Both the position numbers and the translations under genes were made by a program. Positions 10,943-24,769 of a stretch of 64,000 bases of DNA are shown here, piece by piece. The notes under the pieces were generated by a model that saw only the letters and a program-made list of their open reading frames with translations, made no database searches and was not told the origin of the DNA. How positions within the stretch are numbered: the first letter of the stretch is position 1; each line of letters opens with the position of its first letter. The stretch comes from Hydractinia symbiolongicarpus (Eukaryota; Cnidaria; Hydrozoa; Anthoathecata; Hydractiniidae), in assembly GCF_029227915.1 (NCBI RefSeq), contig NC_079886.1, positions 10,437,501-10,501,500 of the forward strand, in the 5' to 3' direction.

Positions 10943-13178
10943 AAATTATGTAGTCGTTTGTTTGACAAATACTGAGTTAACGAAATTTAGCACTTAAAAT
11001 GTAACAACAAGCCTTCTCGGTGGAAAATTTGATTACTTTTTGTAAGCAAACTTATAGAAAAGACTAAATTTGACTGTGGCTAATTTTTTTTCCAACCTTT
11101 TTTACTGATAACGTAATACTAAGCCCAACGCTAAAGCAATCGTAAGCCATTCACAGTTGGAAGATTTCAAAGTGTGAACGGTTAAAACAGAATTTACCTT
11201 GTCTTGTGACCGTTAGATTAAAAATTGATACAAAAAAGGTCGTTAAGAGTATAGGAATAAGACATTTTTTTCCAGATTTTTTTTTTTAAATAAGTTTATT
11301 TGAAAATGAGATGAGCATATCTATCGACGTTTTTTCTCCTTTCGTTTCATCTCGTAGCGTTAAGGCTTACAATAGAATAACAAAATAAAATCCATAAATA
11401 AGAGTTACGACAGCCGTAAGTCGTTACCTTAGTGTTTAGACTCACGATTGTCGTAACATAGGCCTTACGACTATAAACGGGAAAATCATATAATTCTTGT
11501 TTACGGGCAGAATCCATTTTTCTACAAAAAAAGGGAAAAAAACATACCTGGGGAGCACAATTAAACTATATAATTTCAAAAACATATTTTCATACGCCAT
11601 GTTTCTTTAACTTTCAAAAATTAGTATCACGTATGATAAAATATTCAATCATCATCAATTTTATTATTTTCAATGAATACTTCTCCGGTGGTTAGATTGA
11701 AGATAGTTGAAGCGATATAAATAATTTCTATTTCTTTGTTGTATATTTGCAAAAATATTATCGCGAAAATATTTTTTTTCTTTCATGTAAGAGGAGTTTA
11801 GAGGAATATTAGACTAACAAGAAATCAACTAAATGCACCTGTCTCGAATTAGCTATCATAAATTTCATTATGTCTTTCTCTAAAAAACAAAATTAAATTT
11901 ATCAGTTGTAATAATTATGCACCCTCCGTTCCAGGTACTTTTTTATATATGTTACGGCGAGATCATATGAAATTCTGCAAACACCCTGGTGTAAAGGTTA
12001 GTAACTTGAGAGACTGGAAAAATGAACCAACTTAACCCAGGGTTTCGTATTTTGAGCGGCAACTTTGTGTAATAACGGTTAATATACAAATTCGAAAATT
12101 TATCACAATCCCAATAACATACAAAAATTAAATTATTCCACGCAGCAAAGATATTTATTCCAAACAAAGCGTAGCTGAGGTCGTTTCCATGCAAGGCAAG
12201 AAAATGGATAGAAATATACTGAATGGCGATAAATGTTTGAATTGCCAAAACATAAAAACCACCTGAAAGCGTATGCTCATTTGGGCAGACAATTTAAATA
12301 AAATTTGGCTCAACGCGATTTTATTATACCCGGTCGATAGGGCGCAGAAAGATTCAGTTACTAATAAATTTTAAGTCGATTACGCGCACTATAAAGCCTA
12401 TTTCCTGCCTCCCAATAAGTTCAGTGTTAAAACGTTCAGTGTTGAACAAAAACGACAATCGTTTTGCAAACCCTTATGCGCTTTCACCCACACCTCTTTC
12501 GCCATATTGGCAGTGTTGTTTGGATTTAACCTCGATAATTAAAGTTGCTCCTAGATCGAATTCCCATGAAAAATACTTAAATTAGTACTTACGTAGCTTA
12601 AGCTTCACTTTGTAATTCGGAGTCAACCTCTGGATACTCAATAACAACAGTGAGATGCATGAAAAACAAGAACGCAAACAAAGCAAGTTTCGCTAGGGAA
12701 AAGCAATGCGAAAGAAAATGCTACGCATGCTGCAGAACGGAGGTGAATTGTAATGTTGCAACTTTTAAGATTTTAACATTTTATCCCACTTTAAGAGAAC
12801 TACCTTACTGTCAAAGACCCGTCCAGAAGAAAGAAAGTGATAGAAAAATATAAATTATAACAAGTTAGGTATTACCACCTAGTAGGATCTAGTACACGTC
12901 GCAATATAAAAAAGATATCAAATGAAATTTTGCTTTATCGTACAAATACAACATCTTTTAATATACACCTTGCACTTTAGAGAATTGCACAAACGGACGA
13001 CGATTCTTTACAAACAGAATAAAAAAATAAGATCTTTTGCTTAAGACATATATTACTGAAACAGAGAGAAGCGCTGAATATTATGTTTCTTAGAACACGA
13101 TAGTACGAACAGCTGAGCAAACACAAAATAGTAAACTTTTAAAACGAAACTTAAAAAATTAACTATATGCATTTACTT
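10943..13178. other. Receptor upstream region and gap to CDK12, no firm gene
   Basis: Noncoding apart from two open stretches on the minus strand that could hold the missing receptor 5' exons. One is near 11952-12270, hydrophobic, preceded by an acceptor-like site. The other is near 12597-12690, hydrophobic, preceded by a CCCTAG acceptor and followed by a GTAAGT donor. Neither joins in phase to the exon at 10350-10444, so neither is called. The right end is probably the 3' UTR of CDK12. Confidence 0.35.
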
Positions 13179-16100
13179 TCAGGAAGGCCATTGCCCACTG
13201 CTTGATAAAACACCATTGCCAGTTGCTGAGTTTCGCAAATTCACTGGTTGACTGGTGTAATGGTTCAGCTGAATATCAGATTTCAAACTTGTTCTTCTAG
13301 TAGTCCCCGAAATTTTCTGTCCAGAACTGGGCGATAAAGAGTCATCGTTGACTGCGGTTAAACCGGAAGTTCTTTGTCCACCGTAGCTGTCCACGAAAGT
13401 GCCACTGGGCATAAATCCACCAGCATGCTGGTAGGCACTTGGGTGCTGCTGAAGAGATGAACTAAGTTTGGTTGATAAACCACGATCAACTATTGTTTTG
13501 GGAGTGTTTGTTGTATACGACCCATCATTTACAGGTGGTGGTACATCTTTCGAGTCTATTGGAGCGCCTACAGGCGCACTCATGGATGAAAGTGTCGGTA
13601 ATTGTTTATTTGGTGTATTTGTATTAGTTAGATTGTCATTATTACATTTAGTGTCAGTATTAGTATTATCTGTAGTACTCGATTTAGTCTGACCAGTTAC
13701 AACTTTACCCTGTGCTTCTAAACGAGCCTGTCTTTTTCGCTCCTTGCTCCACATCTCGTGACAATCCTGCCATGCTGGAAATCTATAAAAATACGTAGTT
13801 ATAGATAGGTGAAAAACTTAATATACTAATGAAAATCCGTTTAATAATAAGTATTAAATATAGTACAACTCTTACTGTGGTGGAGTGACCGTGGTAGGAT
13901 CACAGTCTTCTAAAAATGAATGTTTCAACGCATCAGTTGCTGTTATTCGTTTTGATGGATCCAAAAGCAACATCTGATCCAATAAATCCAATGCATCTTT
14001 AGGTAAACTAAAATCACAGAATTAGGATTGTATTAGTATTGGCAAGAAAATAATTAACAATGTTAGTGTATAATTTACTCCGGTGCTTAATGGCAGAAAT
14101 GATGTGAAATAAATCTATTTACCTAGAATATTCTTCTTTCAACCTCCTTCGATACTGCTTTTTTGGTTTTACAGTATGAAATAATGGTAAATGAATAACA
14201 TCTGGCCAAGCCGCAGGAGTTGGCGAACCACAAATTCGACTAAACAATATTCACATAGGATTTAACTATTTTTTCAAATGAAACCTTCAAAAAACCTTTA
14301 AATTTCTTTGAAAACATTACCTAATTAATTCTAACTGCTGAATTTCAGTTGTGCCAAAAAACAGAGGCTTTCGTTTGAATAATTCTCCCAGGATACAACT
14401 ATAAATTTAATATAAATAAAATTTACAGCTAAATAGAAGTTAATGACACTTCGTTAAATGAGAAGAATGTTACTATGAAATCTTCCTTTTAACACTAGTA
14501 CATACCCACAACTCCATACATCAACAGAAGGACCATATCTCTCCTCACCAAGGAGTAGTTCTGGTGGGCGATACCATAATGTTATAACTCTGTTAGTATA
14601 CTGACGACTAAAACAAAAAAAAAATAAAATAATTAACAAAAAAATCGCATGTTCAAAATGGGTAATTCTTTAGAACTGCTTAACACCCACCAAGATATTT
14701 TGTTGGTATGTGTGTGTACAATTATCTTCCAAGTCATTTCGTAAGAACCTTTTGCAACCTGTTTTTTAGAATTTTTTTCTCATTTTAGGAGAAAACAGGA
14801 AATCAAGGTTGACAAAATTTTTCGATTTTTGAACAACATACTCAATTTTTGTCAACAATAAAGATTTAAAATAAAATTGCAAGGCGACCGTACAAAGGTT
14901 CATTATCTAAAATGCCATAACATTCAAACTTGTTAAACTATTTTGTACTCACAAGAAAAGATAACACCACTAAAATTAAGAATGTTACATTCATTTAACT
15001 ACATGTTATAGGGGATTATATAATTTTATATACATACCCCTCATTCTCAGACTCGTAAAGTCTTGCCAAGCCAAAATCTGCCAGTTTTATTTCTCCTCTA
15101 AACACAATTTACACAACAGTAAAATTTTTTAACAAAATGGAAAATTTCATGTTACTAGGTAACAAACAATTACTTATTACTCACTTATTACTCATTAAAA
15201 TATTTGAACATTTGATGTCGCGATGTAAGAAATTTATTCTATGACAATATTCAAGTCCTTGTAACAACTGCTTCATCATTGAACTGATATGTTCTTTTGT
15301 AAATTGGACAAATCCAGATTCCAAGATACCCATCAAGTCATGATCACAGTATTCGAATACCAAATAAAATGCACCTAAGTAAAATGTAAAAATTAAAAGC
15401 TTATAAGAATTCTTCCTGTGCCGTTTATGAAACATAAACAAGGTATAACAAACAGATATAGATAAAATCCAAATAAAATAATGTAAAAACAATTTATTTG
15501 AAAACGTAACATTTCAGATGTTTATTTTATACAGGCTGGAGAAATTTTGGCTCATGTGCAGCAAAAAGAAGACATTGAGTGTTTTAGGCATACATATTGG
15601 CTAACTGCTTATAAAATTTAAAATTTTGAATGTACTAACACATGCCTCTGCTGAAAAAGTCTAAATAAAATAATAAAACAATTTCAATTTTCCAGTATGT
15701 CTGGTGGTACAAAAAAATCACTTAGATGGCTGCATAAAACTTATCCAATTTTATCTTTGACAAATTTTTAAGCTCTTACATCTGAAATTAACTTGTTTAA
15801 AAATCAGAAAAGAACCTTTTGACATTGTAGTTACAGATGATCAGTGATAATTATTGTTGTTTACTTTCATGCCAAAAAAAAATTAAAAAATAATAATAAA
15901 AACAGAGATTACTTTAGGTTTAACCCTAACAAACCCTACCAATTTTAAAAACATAAAATTATTTTTAGTGACATGTCTTATTTTTATATCATTAGAACAA
16001 CTATTGCGATCTCTTAAAATTAAAAGAATCGGCAAAATGTGCTTTTTTTAACTACAGGATTTTCTAGGTACGTGAAAGCATAAGTCCAAATGGACTTGCT

Positions 16101-18831
16101 AACCATAATTTCATGGAGCCTCACCATGAGTCGGACTCGCGTCAGATTTCAAGCTCTGCATTTCTTTGGCCAGGCTTAAATATCAATGTGAACTTACCTT
16201 TATCTTTCCGAAAGTCAACAGCGCTCTGTTTATCTGTAACAATTTCTTTTAAGTTTACAATACTTGGATGTGACAGTTGCCGTAAGATTTTGATTTCTCG
16301 CACCGCTGTGATAGGAAAACCCTCTTTTTCTTTATCAAGACGAACTTTTTTTAAAGCCACATAATCACCTAGCACAAAACAGCGAATGTGAATAATCTAC
16401 ACAATGTAAAACATCTATAAATTTTTATTTTCATCCATTGCAATACAAATTTGATACGTTATTTGCCTGTCTGCTTTATTAACAGATCAGCATTTGTGTA
16501 GAACAACTAAGTGTCAACATGAATTGGAAAACCCTGATTTTATAAACAAAATTCATTTAATTCATTGTAAGGAAAACTGCTTCAGAAAAAAAAAATTATG
16601 GAGATGTCTTGTACTACTGAATTGTATGGGTTACACATCGTGAAACAAATCAGTGTAAATAATATAATTGTATAAAAACTTATTTTTAGCTATATATATA
16701 TATATTTTTGATGACATTTCCTTAGAAGTTCAAAATATTTTAAATATTACTCTTTCTGCCAGCTTTATTTCCGAATTGCACAAGCCTTAGATTTTGTTTA
16801 ACAATAAGCACAAAATAAGAACAGACTAATGTTCGAAATAATTTGTTTAAAAAAGTAACAACTCCAACTGAAAATAATAATAATTCAAGAAATGAATTCT
16901 TGCAAAATTCTCTCAAGTTGCAGGGGTACTCTAAATAATTAACATACTCATGTTATGCCAGGCAAGACATGAAGAGGGTTAATAGAAATTGTTGAGTTGT
17001 ATCTTATTCTCTTTCAAATGTTTCCTGGGTGATTCAAAAATACATGTTGTGTGTCTTAATAATGATCAACCTTAACATAATTTGAATCTGTTTCTGTATT
17101 CAATAACATTTTCATTGAAGAAAGCTGTATGCAAACCATTTTACAGGCTTATCATACATTTCTCAAAAGCACTGACAGTTAGTGAGTGATTTAAAAATTG
17201 ATTTCAGGAAAAAATAAAAATATAAAAATACGTACATGTCACCTTTAACCACGAATCAATTTTTATCCAAATAGCCGAGATTTATTGCCTACGAAAAATC
17301 AAAAAGAAAAAATAATTTTAACAGTTTTAACAATTAAAATTTCATAGTAAATTGATATAAAATAGCAAAAAGGAATTGTAACTGCGCAATGCTTTTGAGA
17401 AATATGTGAAGCCCTTATTGATTAAATTATTTTTATTAGTTCATAAATACCTGTGATTTTGTCTTTTGCTTTATAAACTTGTCCATATGTTCCTTCACCA
17501 ACAATTTTAATAATTTCAAACATATCTACACATCTTTCACCCCATTCTGAATCCTCTGCTAAAATCCTTGGAGTTAAACTAGCACTAGAATCATTACCAG
17601 GAGTACTCCCCTGTGAAGATTGTGATATAGTTCTATCAATTTTATTTGATTTAATATTTGTTTCATTTTTTACATTATTCTGACCACTCGACCCATCAAC
17701 AACATCTGGTGAAGATTCGTTAATATCATCTATTTCTGGAATAACAGGAGGCAATGGTAATGGTGGAAGCGGAGGAGCTGATTTTTTTCCACTGACTTCT
17801 TCTGGAGGTGGGGGAGGAGGTGCATGAGATGGAGGTGGTAAGTCTGGTCTTGGTGGAGGTGATTGTATTGGAGGTGGTGGTGGGTGCCCTGAACTAACAG
17901 GTGGCACCACAGGTGGTGCTGGAGGTGGTACTCCCCTTTGAGATGTTTGACTCATAAAAAATTGACTCATACTCATCTGTGTTGGGTTGTTAGAATTACT
18001 CCTATTATTTCCCATGTAAGGGCTATTTGTCTGTCCAAACGAACTTAGGTTATATCCTGAATTACTGTACGATTGCTCTAATTTAGAGACAGAGATATTA
18101 GCATTACTGTGAGTTCTCTTCCGTTGCATTGGTAATTGTGGTGAACGAGAAAGTTCCTTTGCTCTTCTATCTTTGTGGCTTTGTTTATGGGCATGTCTAT
18201 GATATCCCCCATATGGAGATGGTGAACGTTTGTTAAAGGGTGATCTCTGACCATAGGGAGAGTACCGAGGTGATTTAGAATGTCCAGGTGATACACTGCT
18301 ATACGTTGGTGAAGGCGAAGCATATCGTCTGCCACCATAAGGTGATGGAGAATGATCCCTTGACCTTTGTGAATGTTTATGATTATGTTTCGATTTATAT
18401 CGAGGTGACTTTCGACCTAGGTCATCCTTCCGACTTTTTTCTGGATAACCACCAAATTCAACAGGAGAAGCGTTGGAATGTCTCCTATCATTTGAGAAAG
18501 TCTTTGAATTGATATGCTTTGAGCCATAGTCAAAAACATCTGGATAATCCTGTTTATCTTTGTTGCGACTTTTTTTAGATTTCTTTCTCTTTTCATATGG
18601 AGGTGAATCGTATGACTCGTATGAAAACTTTTTGTCTTTATTTTTATACTTACTATATTCTAAATAATCTCCATCGTCTGAAGAAAGACTTTCATAAACA
18701 TTGGAAATAGCTGGTACGTACGCCTGCTTTGCTAATTTCGATTTCGACTTTTTCTCTTTCTTCAACTTTTTGGATTTTTTGTTCTTGTGTTTCTTTACAG
18801 GGGAATCAAACTCAGATAACGGACTTCCCAT
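13179..18831 (-). CDS. CDK12: Cyclin-dependent kinase 12/13 homologue
   Basis: A nuclear Ser/Thr kinase that, with cyclin K, phosphorylates the RNA polymerase II C-terminal domain during elongation. Nine exons join in phase to 944 residues: 17451-18831, 16198-16368, 15185-15374, 15038-15097, 14506-14607, 14321-14398, 14123-14239, 13876-14007, 13179-13782. The first 435 or so residues are Lys/Ser/Arg-rich (RS-like), then proline-rich (poly-Pro runs at 17740-17930), as in CDK12/13. The kinase domain starts near residue 437: Gly loop GEGTYGQVY (444-452), VALKK lysine 467, the PITAVRE helix (PITAIRE in human CDK12), HRD 568-570, DFG 588-590. The C-terminal extension with [17 protein letters not shown] matches the CDK12/13 extension that contacts nucleotide. 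It is one gene where vertebrates have two. It is much shorter than human CDK12 (about 1490 aa) because both flanking regions are reduced. Confidence 0.96.
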
Positions 18832-20182
18832 ATTTGTAAAGTTTGAAAGTATCCAAAGATAGAAATTCCGTAAATATAACAGTCATTCAAGCGTAGATGC
18901 AAATGTACGATGCAAAAATACTACAAATTACACATGATCGCAGAGATAATAAAGGAAATAGTAATAACACACAAGGTCTTTGCGTTGACATCGCTTTTCA
19001 CCATTTACTTGATGTGATGTGCTGGAGGAGCTTTTCGGATCTGAAAAGTGCGCATGCTCGAGCGCTAGAGAAATTTGCATCTTCCATATTGCGTAAATAA
19101 GGATTGCTGGACTATAGCGCTCATTTTAACATATCCCTTTTAATATGAATTTTTTGCGCTAGCTATTCCAAAAATGTCGTCATGGAATTGGAGGCATTGT
19201 TACTTATAATTTCTTTCTTTGGATACTTGGAAACAGTATGTAAAAGTTATTGCCGTTACACTTACTCTATATTTTCGACATCTTTTTTCTTTCAAACGAA
19301 TGCTTATTCCAACAGGTTCGCTGCCGACGCATGATAACAAGTTTTACGGGGGAAACCCCGAATATGGAACGGCCAATAAGGGCCTTATTGAGTTTCCCGG
19401 TCTCATATAAAAAGACCCTGAGTATGAAGCAGGATGCCCCTTTAAAACGGCAGCCATTCAAATCTGTATTGTGTTTACAATCCCCATTTCAAGTTGAAAG
19501 GCGTAGAATCATGCTGGAATGTCCTGTGTAGGTGAAGTGTCTGGAGACTAAGGCAACTGTCTGCTTCTTATACTTAACTTTATAGGGTAAACATACACTC
19601 TAGCTAGCTAGCATCTCTTTTTATACATCGTTTTTTGCATGTGTAGCTAGGCATCGTATGAAGCCCCTCAATTTGCTTGTCATCAAATCAAAATAGTTAT
19701 GACTCTTTGCCCTGCTGTTGATTTCTTTCCCTAACAAAGAACTATTCTTGCATTTATTAATAAGGTAGTAAAAAAACAACACAACAAAAATAGCTGGAAT
19801 TTAATACTAGCTGGTAACCATAACCAGTTCAGGAGACTCAAAACAGGAAACCAATACTTATATGAGAAACAGTTGCCTTGTTGGGAAACTTAACATTTAC
19901 TATCTGGGTAACCGTTACCCTAACAGGCCTAGAAAACCAGGAAATGGTTTCCTGATTTTCGGAAATCACCAAAATAAAAATAGTTTGCACACAAAGTGGT
20001 TAGCTTACGCACTACTATTTTAGGCCCATGAAAGGTCATATTTTACTGCAAAATTTTTTTGGTAAAAAAGCTCTCTAAACTTTTTAAAAAAGTATTGTAG
20101 TTTCCTTCTTTCTTTATAAATTATTTAATTCCACCTATATACATATCTAATTTTTATTTCCAGGAGAGTAAACACTCTAAGT
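18832..20182. promoter_or_regulatory. Divergent promoter region of CDK12 and YAE1 homologues
   Basis: About 1.35 kb separates the two start codons, which point away from each other. A TTTCCAG acceptor just before 20165 shows that the YAE1 start codon is in a second exon, so its first, noncoding exon must lie within this stretch. At 19345-19405 there is a small palindromic cluster (AATAAGGGCCTTATT) flanked by GGGAAAC and GTTTCCC, probably a repeat fragment. No other gene is seen. Confidence 0.4.
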
Positions 20183-21906
20183 ATGTTGTTATCATCTAAT
20201 GATTGGATGGAAGAGGAAGAATACCTAGGAGTTGATTATAATCACATGCAAAGAAAGCAACACACTGTAAGGTGATCATTATATTTTAATAAACTGAACT
20301 TAAAGGTTACCTCCTGCAAAATCAAGTTGAGCAAATATGAAAGATCTTTGAAAGTTCTCTCGAAATCTTTTTATTTTTAAAAAAAATTGTCCCAAGATAT
20401 TTGTCTTAAAAGTTGTGCTTATTATGTGCTAATTATGTGAAATTGTGACATCAGGAGTTAAAATTAAGCATAATTATGGCAACTAAATATTGAAATGTAT
20501 GTAAAATGTTAAAAACGTGTCAAAGTGAATGGTCAGAAAATGTTTTTAACTCGCAAAGCACACTCATGACATCATGCATAATTAGTGAATCTTCTTAATC
20601 CAAATTCTAAAGAACGAATCAAGAATTTTAAAATATATTACATTTCAAGCTCTTTCATATGGAATTAACTTTATTTTTCGCGGGAGTTAACACTTAAAGA
20701 TATTTTGTGGTTAAAACCATTTTTTATTTTTAGCTTGGATTCCGAGAGGGTGTGAGTTCTGGACAAGAGTATGTTCTCCAGCAGGCATTCAATGCAGGTT
20801 ATACTTTTTCTGGGCCATGCTTTGAAAGAATGTCACATTGCAGGGGAGTCTTAAGGTTTGTTGCTATAAAAAATAAAATTGTATAATATAATCTATCAAA
20901 AAATTCAGAATGAAATTTTTTGTTTGTTTGTTTAGTTTACTTGTTTTATTGTTGCATTGTTTCTTTTTCCTTCATGAGACAAAACATCCACAGGATTTTT
21001 AGATTTCTACTTTCCCAACTAAGAAAAATACTACAATCCAAAAGTGACAGACTTTTGCAACTAAATGGTTATATAAAGAAGTCCCTGGGAAAGTTTATAT
21101 TGGTGTCTGAATTCTGAGTTCATTTTACAAAAAAGTAAATACAATTACTTGGAAGAGGATTCAAGAAAGTTTCTTTGCAAATTGCTGTTAAAGATTTTTC
21201 AGGGGGCATCAATGTTGGGAGGAAAAATTAACTGTCCAGTGGTTTGCACACATCACTCTGATAGGAAGCTAAAAAAGTTTTATTTATAAAGGTTTTTTAA
21301 ACTATAATTCTAAAAGTTCTGCAAAAATGTACCCATAAAGCTTTTTTATATGTCACTTGAAGGATTGTGCAAAATTTTAATCTGTGATCTCTTTCTAGTG
21401 GATTGTTGATGTACTTACTGTGGAAGAAGGAGAAGTGCCCAAATCAACTTATCGAAGAAATCGAAAACTTAATTTCATGTTTTGAAAAATGCGAATGTGA
21501 AGAACTCCATAAAGAAGAACTTTATAAACAAATTGATCACACAAAGCATTTAACAACCCATGTTAAAACAAAACAAACATTGGAACTGACAGAAGATGTT
21601 ATTGAAAATTTAAGTGATCTCATGAACTCAATTACGAACAATGAGTCTGTCAAGTGTGAAAATGAAAACATTGATAATGACAATATTGAAGAGGCCAACA
21701 AAAGTTGTCTTTCTGGTACTGAGTGTTCCGGAAAGAAATGTTACGTTGTGGACGATCAAATTAAGACACAAGATTGTTACAGTAAAACCTTATTTTTTTG
21801 TAAAACTGAAGAGATGAAACTGTCGGTTATAAATATATTAGACAAAGTTGAAAAGTATATTGAAAAACCTTTGAGCGATAAATTGAGATTAAATTTGTTT
21901 GTATGA
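20183..21906 (+). CDS. YAE1: YAE1 domain-containing protein
   Basis: In yeast and human cells Yae1 acts with Lto1/ORAOV1 as an adaptor that brings the ribosome-recycling ATPase ABCE1/Rli1 to the cytosolic Fe-S assembly machinery. Three exons join in phase: 20183-20266, 20734-20855, 21399-21906, giving 237 residues (human about 226). Exon 2 holds the deca-GX3 (Yae1) motif: GFREGVSSGQEYVLQQAFNAG, with glycines spaced like those in the family, then SHCRGVLSGLL across the second junction, matching the LRGTLSALL segment of the human protein. The rest is acidic and Cys-containing and poorly conserved, as in other animals. The start is the first ATG after the acceptor near 20164 and gives the usual short acidic leader (DWMEEEE). 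Confidence 0.9.
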
Positions 21907-23015
21907 TATGATGTTTAATGTTGTTTTTATACTCTTCACTGTTTTGTGGAAATCCAAATAAAGCTTCCCATATATTGGCAAGAAAACCCGAGAATAATAT
22001 CCTGGTAGTTTCTAAACAAAACTTTGTCAGACAAAAAAAAACGTAATTCTCTCAAGACTGTTTGATAAAAAAGTTGTCTGACAGAAACATTGTGCCTAGC
22101 AAAACGTGTTGCTCGTATGTAAGGTTTTTCGTCAAAACTTATAGGAAGATCCAATTTTTCTGTTTATATTTTTGCAGTTTTTTTACTTGTATGTAAATGC
22201 AAAAAAGAGTTTATGCAAAGAAGTTGAGTTTATGCTCCTAATGAAAAAATGATGAAAGGGTTTTTTTTTGTGGGTGAGAAAATTTGAAAGTTTTTTCGCA
22301 TTTCACAAATGAGATATCTTGCAAGACATTAAAACGGGAGTGAAAGTATTAGAAATATTGTTGATTAATTTAAAACTCTTCCTGTTAACATGCATTAGAA
22401 AAATCAGAATTTGCAGGAAATTAAATTTTTCGAACGAAAAAACAACCGAAATCCAGCATTTTTTTTTGCAAATATTAAAAAGATTCGTCTGTTTAAGGAT
22501 TTGCTTGCCAGACAGTTTGCGCCGTCTTGTCACAACAAATACATGACTTCTTCAAACAAGGGTGTGATTAAAACTGATTCGGAATTTTCAAAGGTGAAGA
22601 AAAGATTGCGGGATAAAAATTCGCGAATCGGACGTCAAGAATTGTGAAAAATGCTGAATACAAAATTGCGAATGGGCACAAAGACCTATTTTTGCTTAAA
22701 GCCAAGGAATAAATTAAATTTTACAATAAATTTACCTGAAAAATGAAAACGAGACGAGAATAAATTCACTGAATAAATAATTAATTTGAAGTAAGGTTGC
22801 TTTTAAACGACGTCAAAATAAAAAGGAAGGACTTACAATGTTGCACAAAAATATTGAGAAAAGAGGCAGTTATGCTCTGCAGCCGTCGCTACTTTTGCAC
22901 TAAGTAGGCTAGGGATACAGCGTTTAAATTTTCTTCACTAGCACACCCGCACAACTAAATAATCCACGTTGTGGCCCAATGACCATGCTGACATCAGCAA
23001 CAATTAGCACAAGAG
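21907..23015. other. 3' flank of YAE1 homologue, no gene seen
   Basis: AT-rich. Overlapping frames on both strands at 22300-22650 have Lys/Phe-rich compositions typical of chance translation and no motif. Most of this is likely 3' UTR and intergenic DNA. Confidence 0.45.
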
Positions 23016-23024
23016 TTTGGACTT

Positions 23025-23119
23025 CAACCTTGATCCCAGGGCCTTTAGCTGTTTTTGATATGAGGATAAAACGCGTACGCGTCATATCAAAAACACTACA
23101 GGCCCTGGGATCGAGGTTG
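23025..23119. mobile_element. Foldback MITE with 9-bp target duplication
   Basis: A 95-bp element. The arms at 23025-23063 and 23082-23119 are near-perfect reverse complements: they begin CAACCTTGATCCCAGGGC and end GCCCTGGGATCGAGGTTG. The loop contains ACGCGTACGCGT. The direct repeat TTTGGACTT abuts both ends exactly (23016-23024 and 23120-23128). A 9-bp duplication with long inverted repeats fits Mutator-type (MULE) MITEs. Related ends occur at 8565-8674. Confidence 0.75.
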
Positions 23120-23744
23120 TTTGGACTTAACCAAATAATCTAAGTCCACTACGAACATTTGCGATTGAACTTCAACCAGTTCAAAATATGTGAATCTGAT
23201 ATAGAAATAGCCTATGCAATTACTTGCGGTGGCAAATTTAGAAACTGGCTGTGTTAACGTATAATTTGACCAGGTTTGTGAATTGCGTTTATCTGTTTTT
23301 TTATACAGCGGAATCTCCCTCAAGACAGGCAGTGTCATGGACAAATCAACGTTGTTCGCAGGGCCTATGTCGGTCGAGGGGACGAGGTTGAGGGACGAAT
23401 CTTAGCGCGACCACTATAAGCGGACCTCTAAAAACCAATGAATTTTCTGGTCTTTCGTTAAATTCACCTTAATAAAGCGAACATTAGCAGAAAATGTTTT
23501 ACTAATTTCCTAAGCATTTTTTCAAAATTTGTTTGTTCATTGAGAAGCAGTCAATAGCAGTCAATAGCCACATCTTGACCCGTCGTACAATCATTCCCAC
23601 TATTAGACGCTAAGTAACCAACAAAAAACTGGATAACCCTTGGAAAACTTGGTAGACACATAAAAAGTGCTTTGAATTTGCTTTGTCAGTCTATACTGCT
23701 AACTAGTGCTAACACCAAGGCTCATTCCTCGGTTAAATCATATA

Positions 23745-24155
23745 AGTCTACGGGTTTGCCTCTAAAATTTGTTTCTGAAATCCGTGTCTTGAGACCCTTT
23801 AATCTCAGAAAACGTTAACCAAACACATTTTAAAGAAAACCCTTTGACCTGTTGAGGAAAAACAAAAAACAAAATAAAATTAGCTTCAAACACAATCAGG
23901 TTAAAGTTAATGTCACTAACGACAAACAGAATTATAACAAACCTGAAAAAGAATGCCATCAGCATAGTGTAAGTCTTAAGCCTCTCTTTCTTATGACTAC
24001 GCCTTCACTGATCTCAGAGCCAGATCAATCAAGTCTAACGGTTTTTCTCTCAAATTTGTTTCAGAAATCATGACATTTTATTCTAGATACTCTCACAAAA
24101 CGATTATTACTAAACATGTTTTAGAGAACACCCTTTGAACTGTTAAAGAAAAACT
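23745..24155. repeat. Diverged tandem duplication, about 290-bp unit
   Basis: Two segments recur in the same order about 290 bp apart: AAGTCTA-CGG-TT...AAATTTGTTTC-GAAATC at about 23747 and again at about 24034, and ACCCTTTGA-CTGTT at about 23845 and 24130. The copies are clearly diverged. No coding potential is evident. Confidence 0.5.
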
Positions 24156-24769
24156 TATTTTGACCCAAAATCCATGACACTTTGCATGTGATTTTACTTG
24201 AGAAAAACCACTGTTGTCAATTTTGAATACTTTAAATTTTACAATGAAATGAAAATTTTTACCTAAACTGAGCCAAGGATAGCTTTTTTCCCACTTTGGA
24301 CGGTGTTCAATCACTATTGTAATTACTAAAACCTTAAAAAAAGTTGTTCTTTTCTCTTCTCGACTTTTATAATTGCTTCATAAAACTCTGAGAAATGTCA
24401 TGAGAATAATAAATGCTGAGTAAAGAGCAAACAAAAATAATAAAAAAAATGCGTAAACAAAACTTTGGAGAACACATGTACAAAAATTATGATATTTTAT
24501 GCCAATAAATCAATTTTATGCTAATTTTATGATTTTCGAGAAAAAAATAGCTTATTTTATGATTTTTTATGATTTTATGCCGGCTGGGACCCCTGGAAGT
24601 TTAAATAAAAATTCCATGAATAAGATGGAGACTGTGTGTTGTGTTATCACTATCAAGAACAAAATACGAACAAATCAGGCTGAAAAATGCTAAGAAATAG
24701 GAACGAGCCTCATAAAAAGCGTATATGTTAATGAAACCAGCGTGGTTTTCTCTATGTAAGAGCATGAAA

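Noticed and set aside
11952-12270. Hydrophobic minus-strand frame, possible receptor signal-peptide exon
   Set aside because: Preceded by an acceptor-like site but no donor in the phase needed to join 10350-10444; not called.
18078-18512. Opposite- and alternate-frame ORFs over CDK12 exon 1
   Set aside because: Shadows of the Ser/Arg/Pro-rich coding region.
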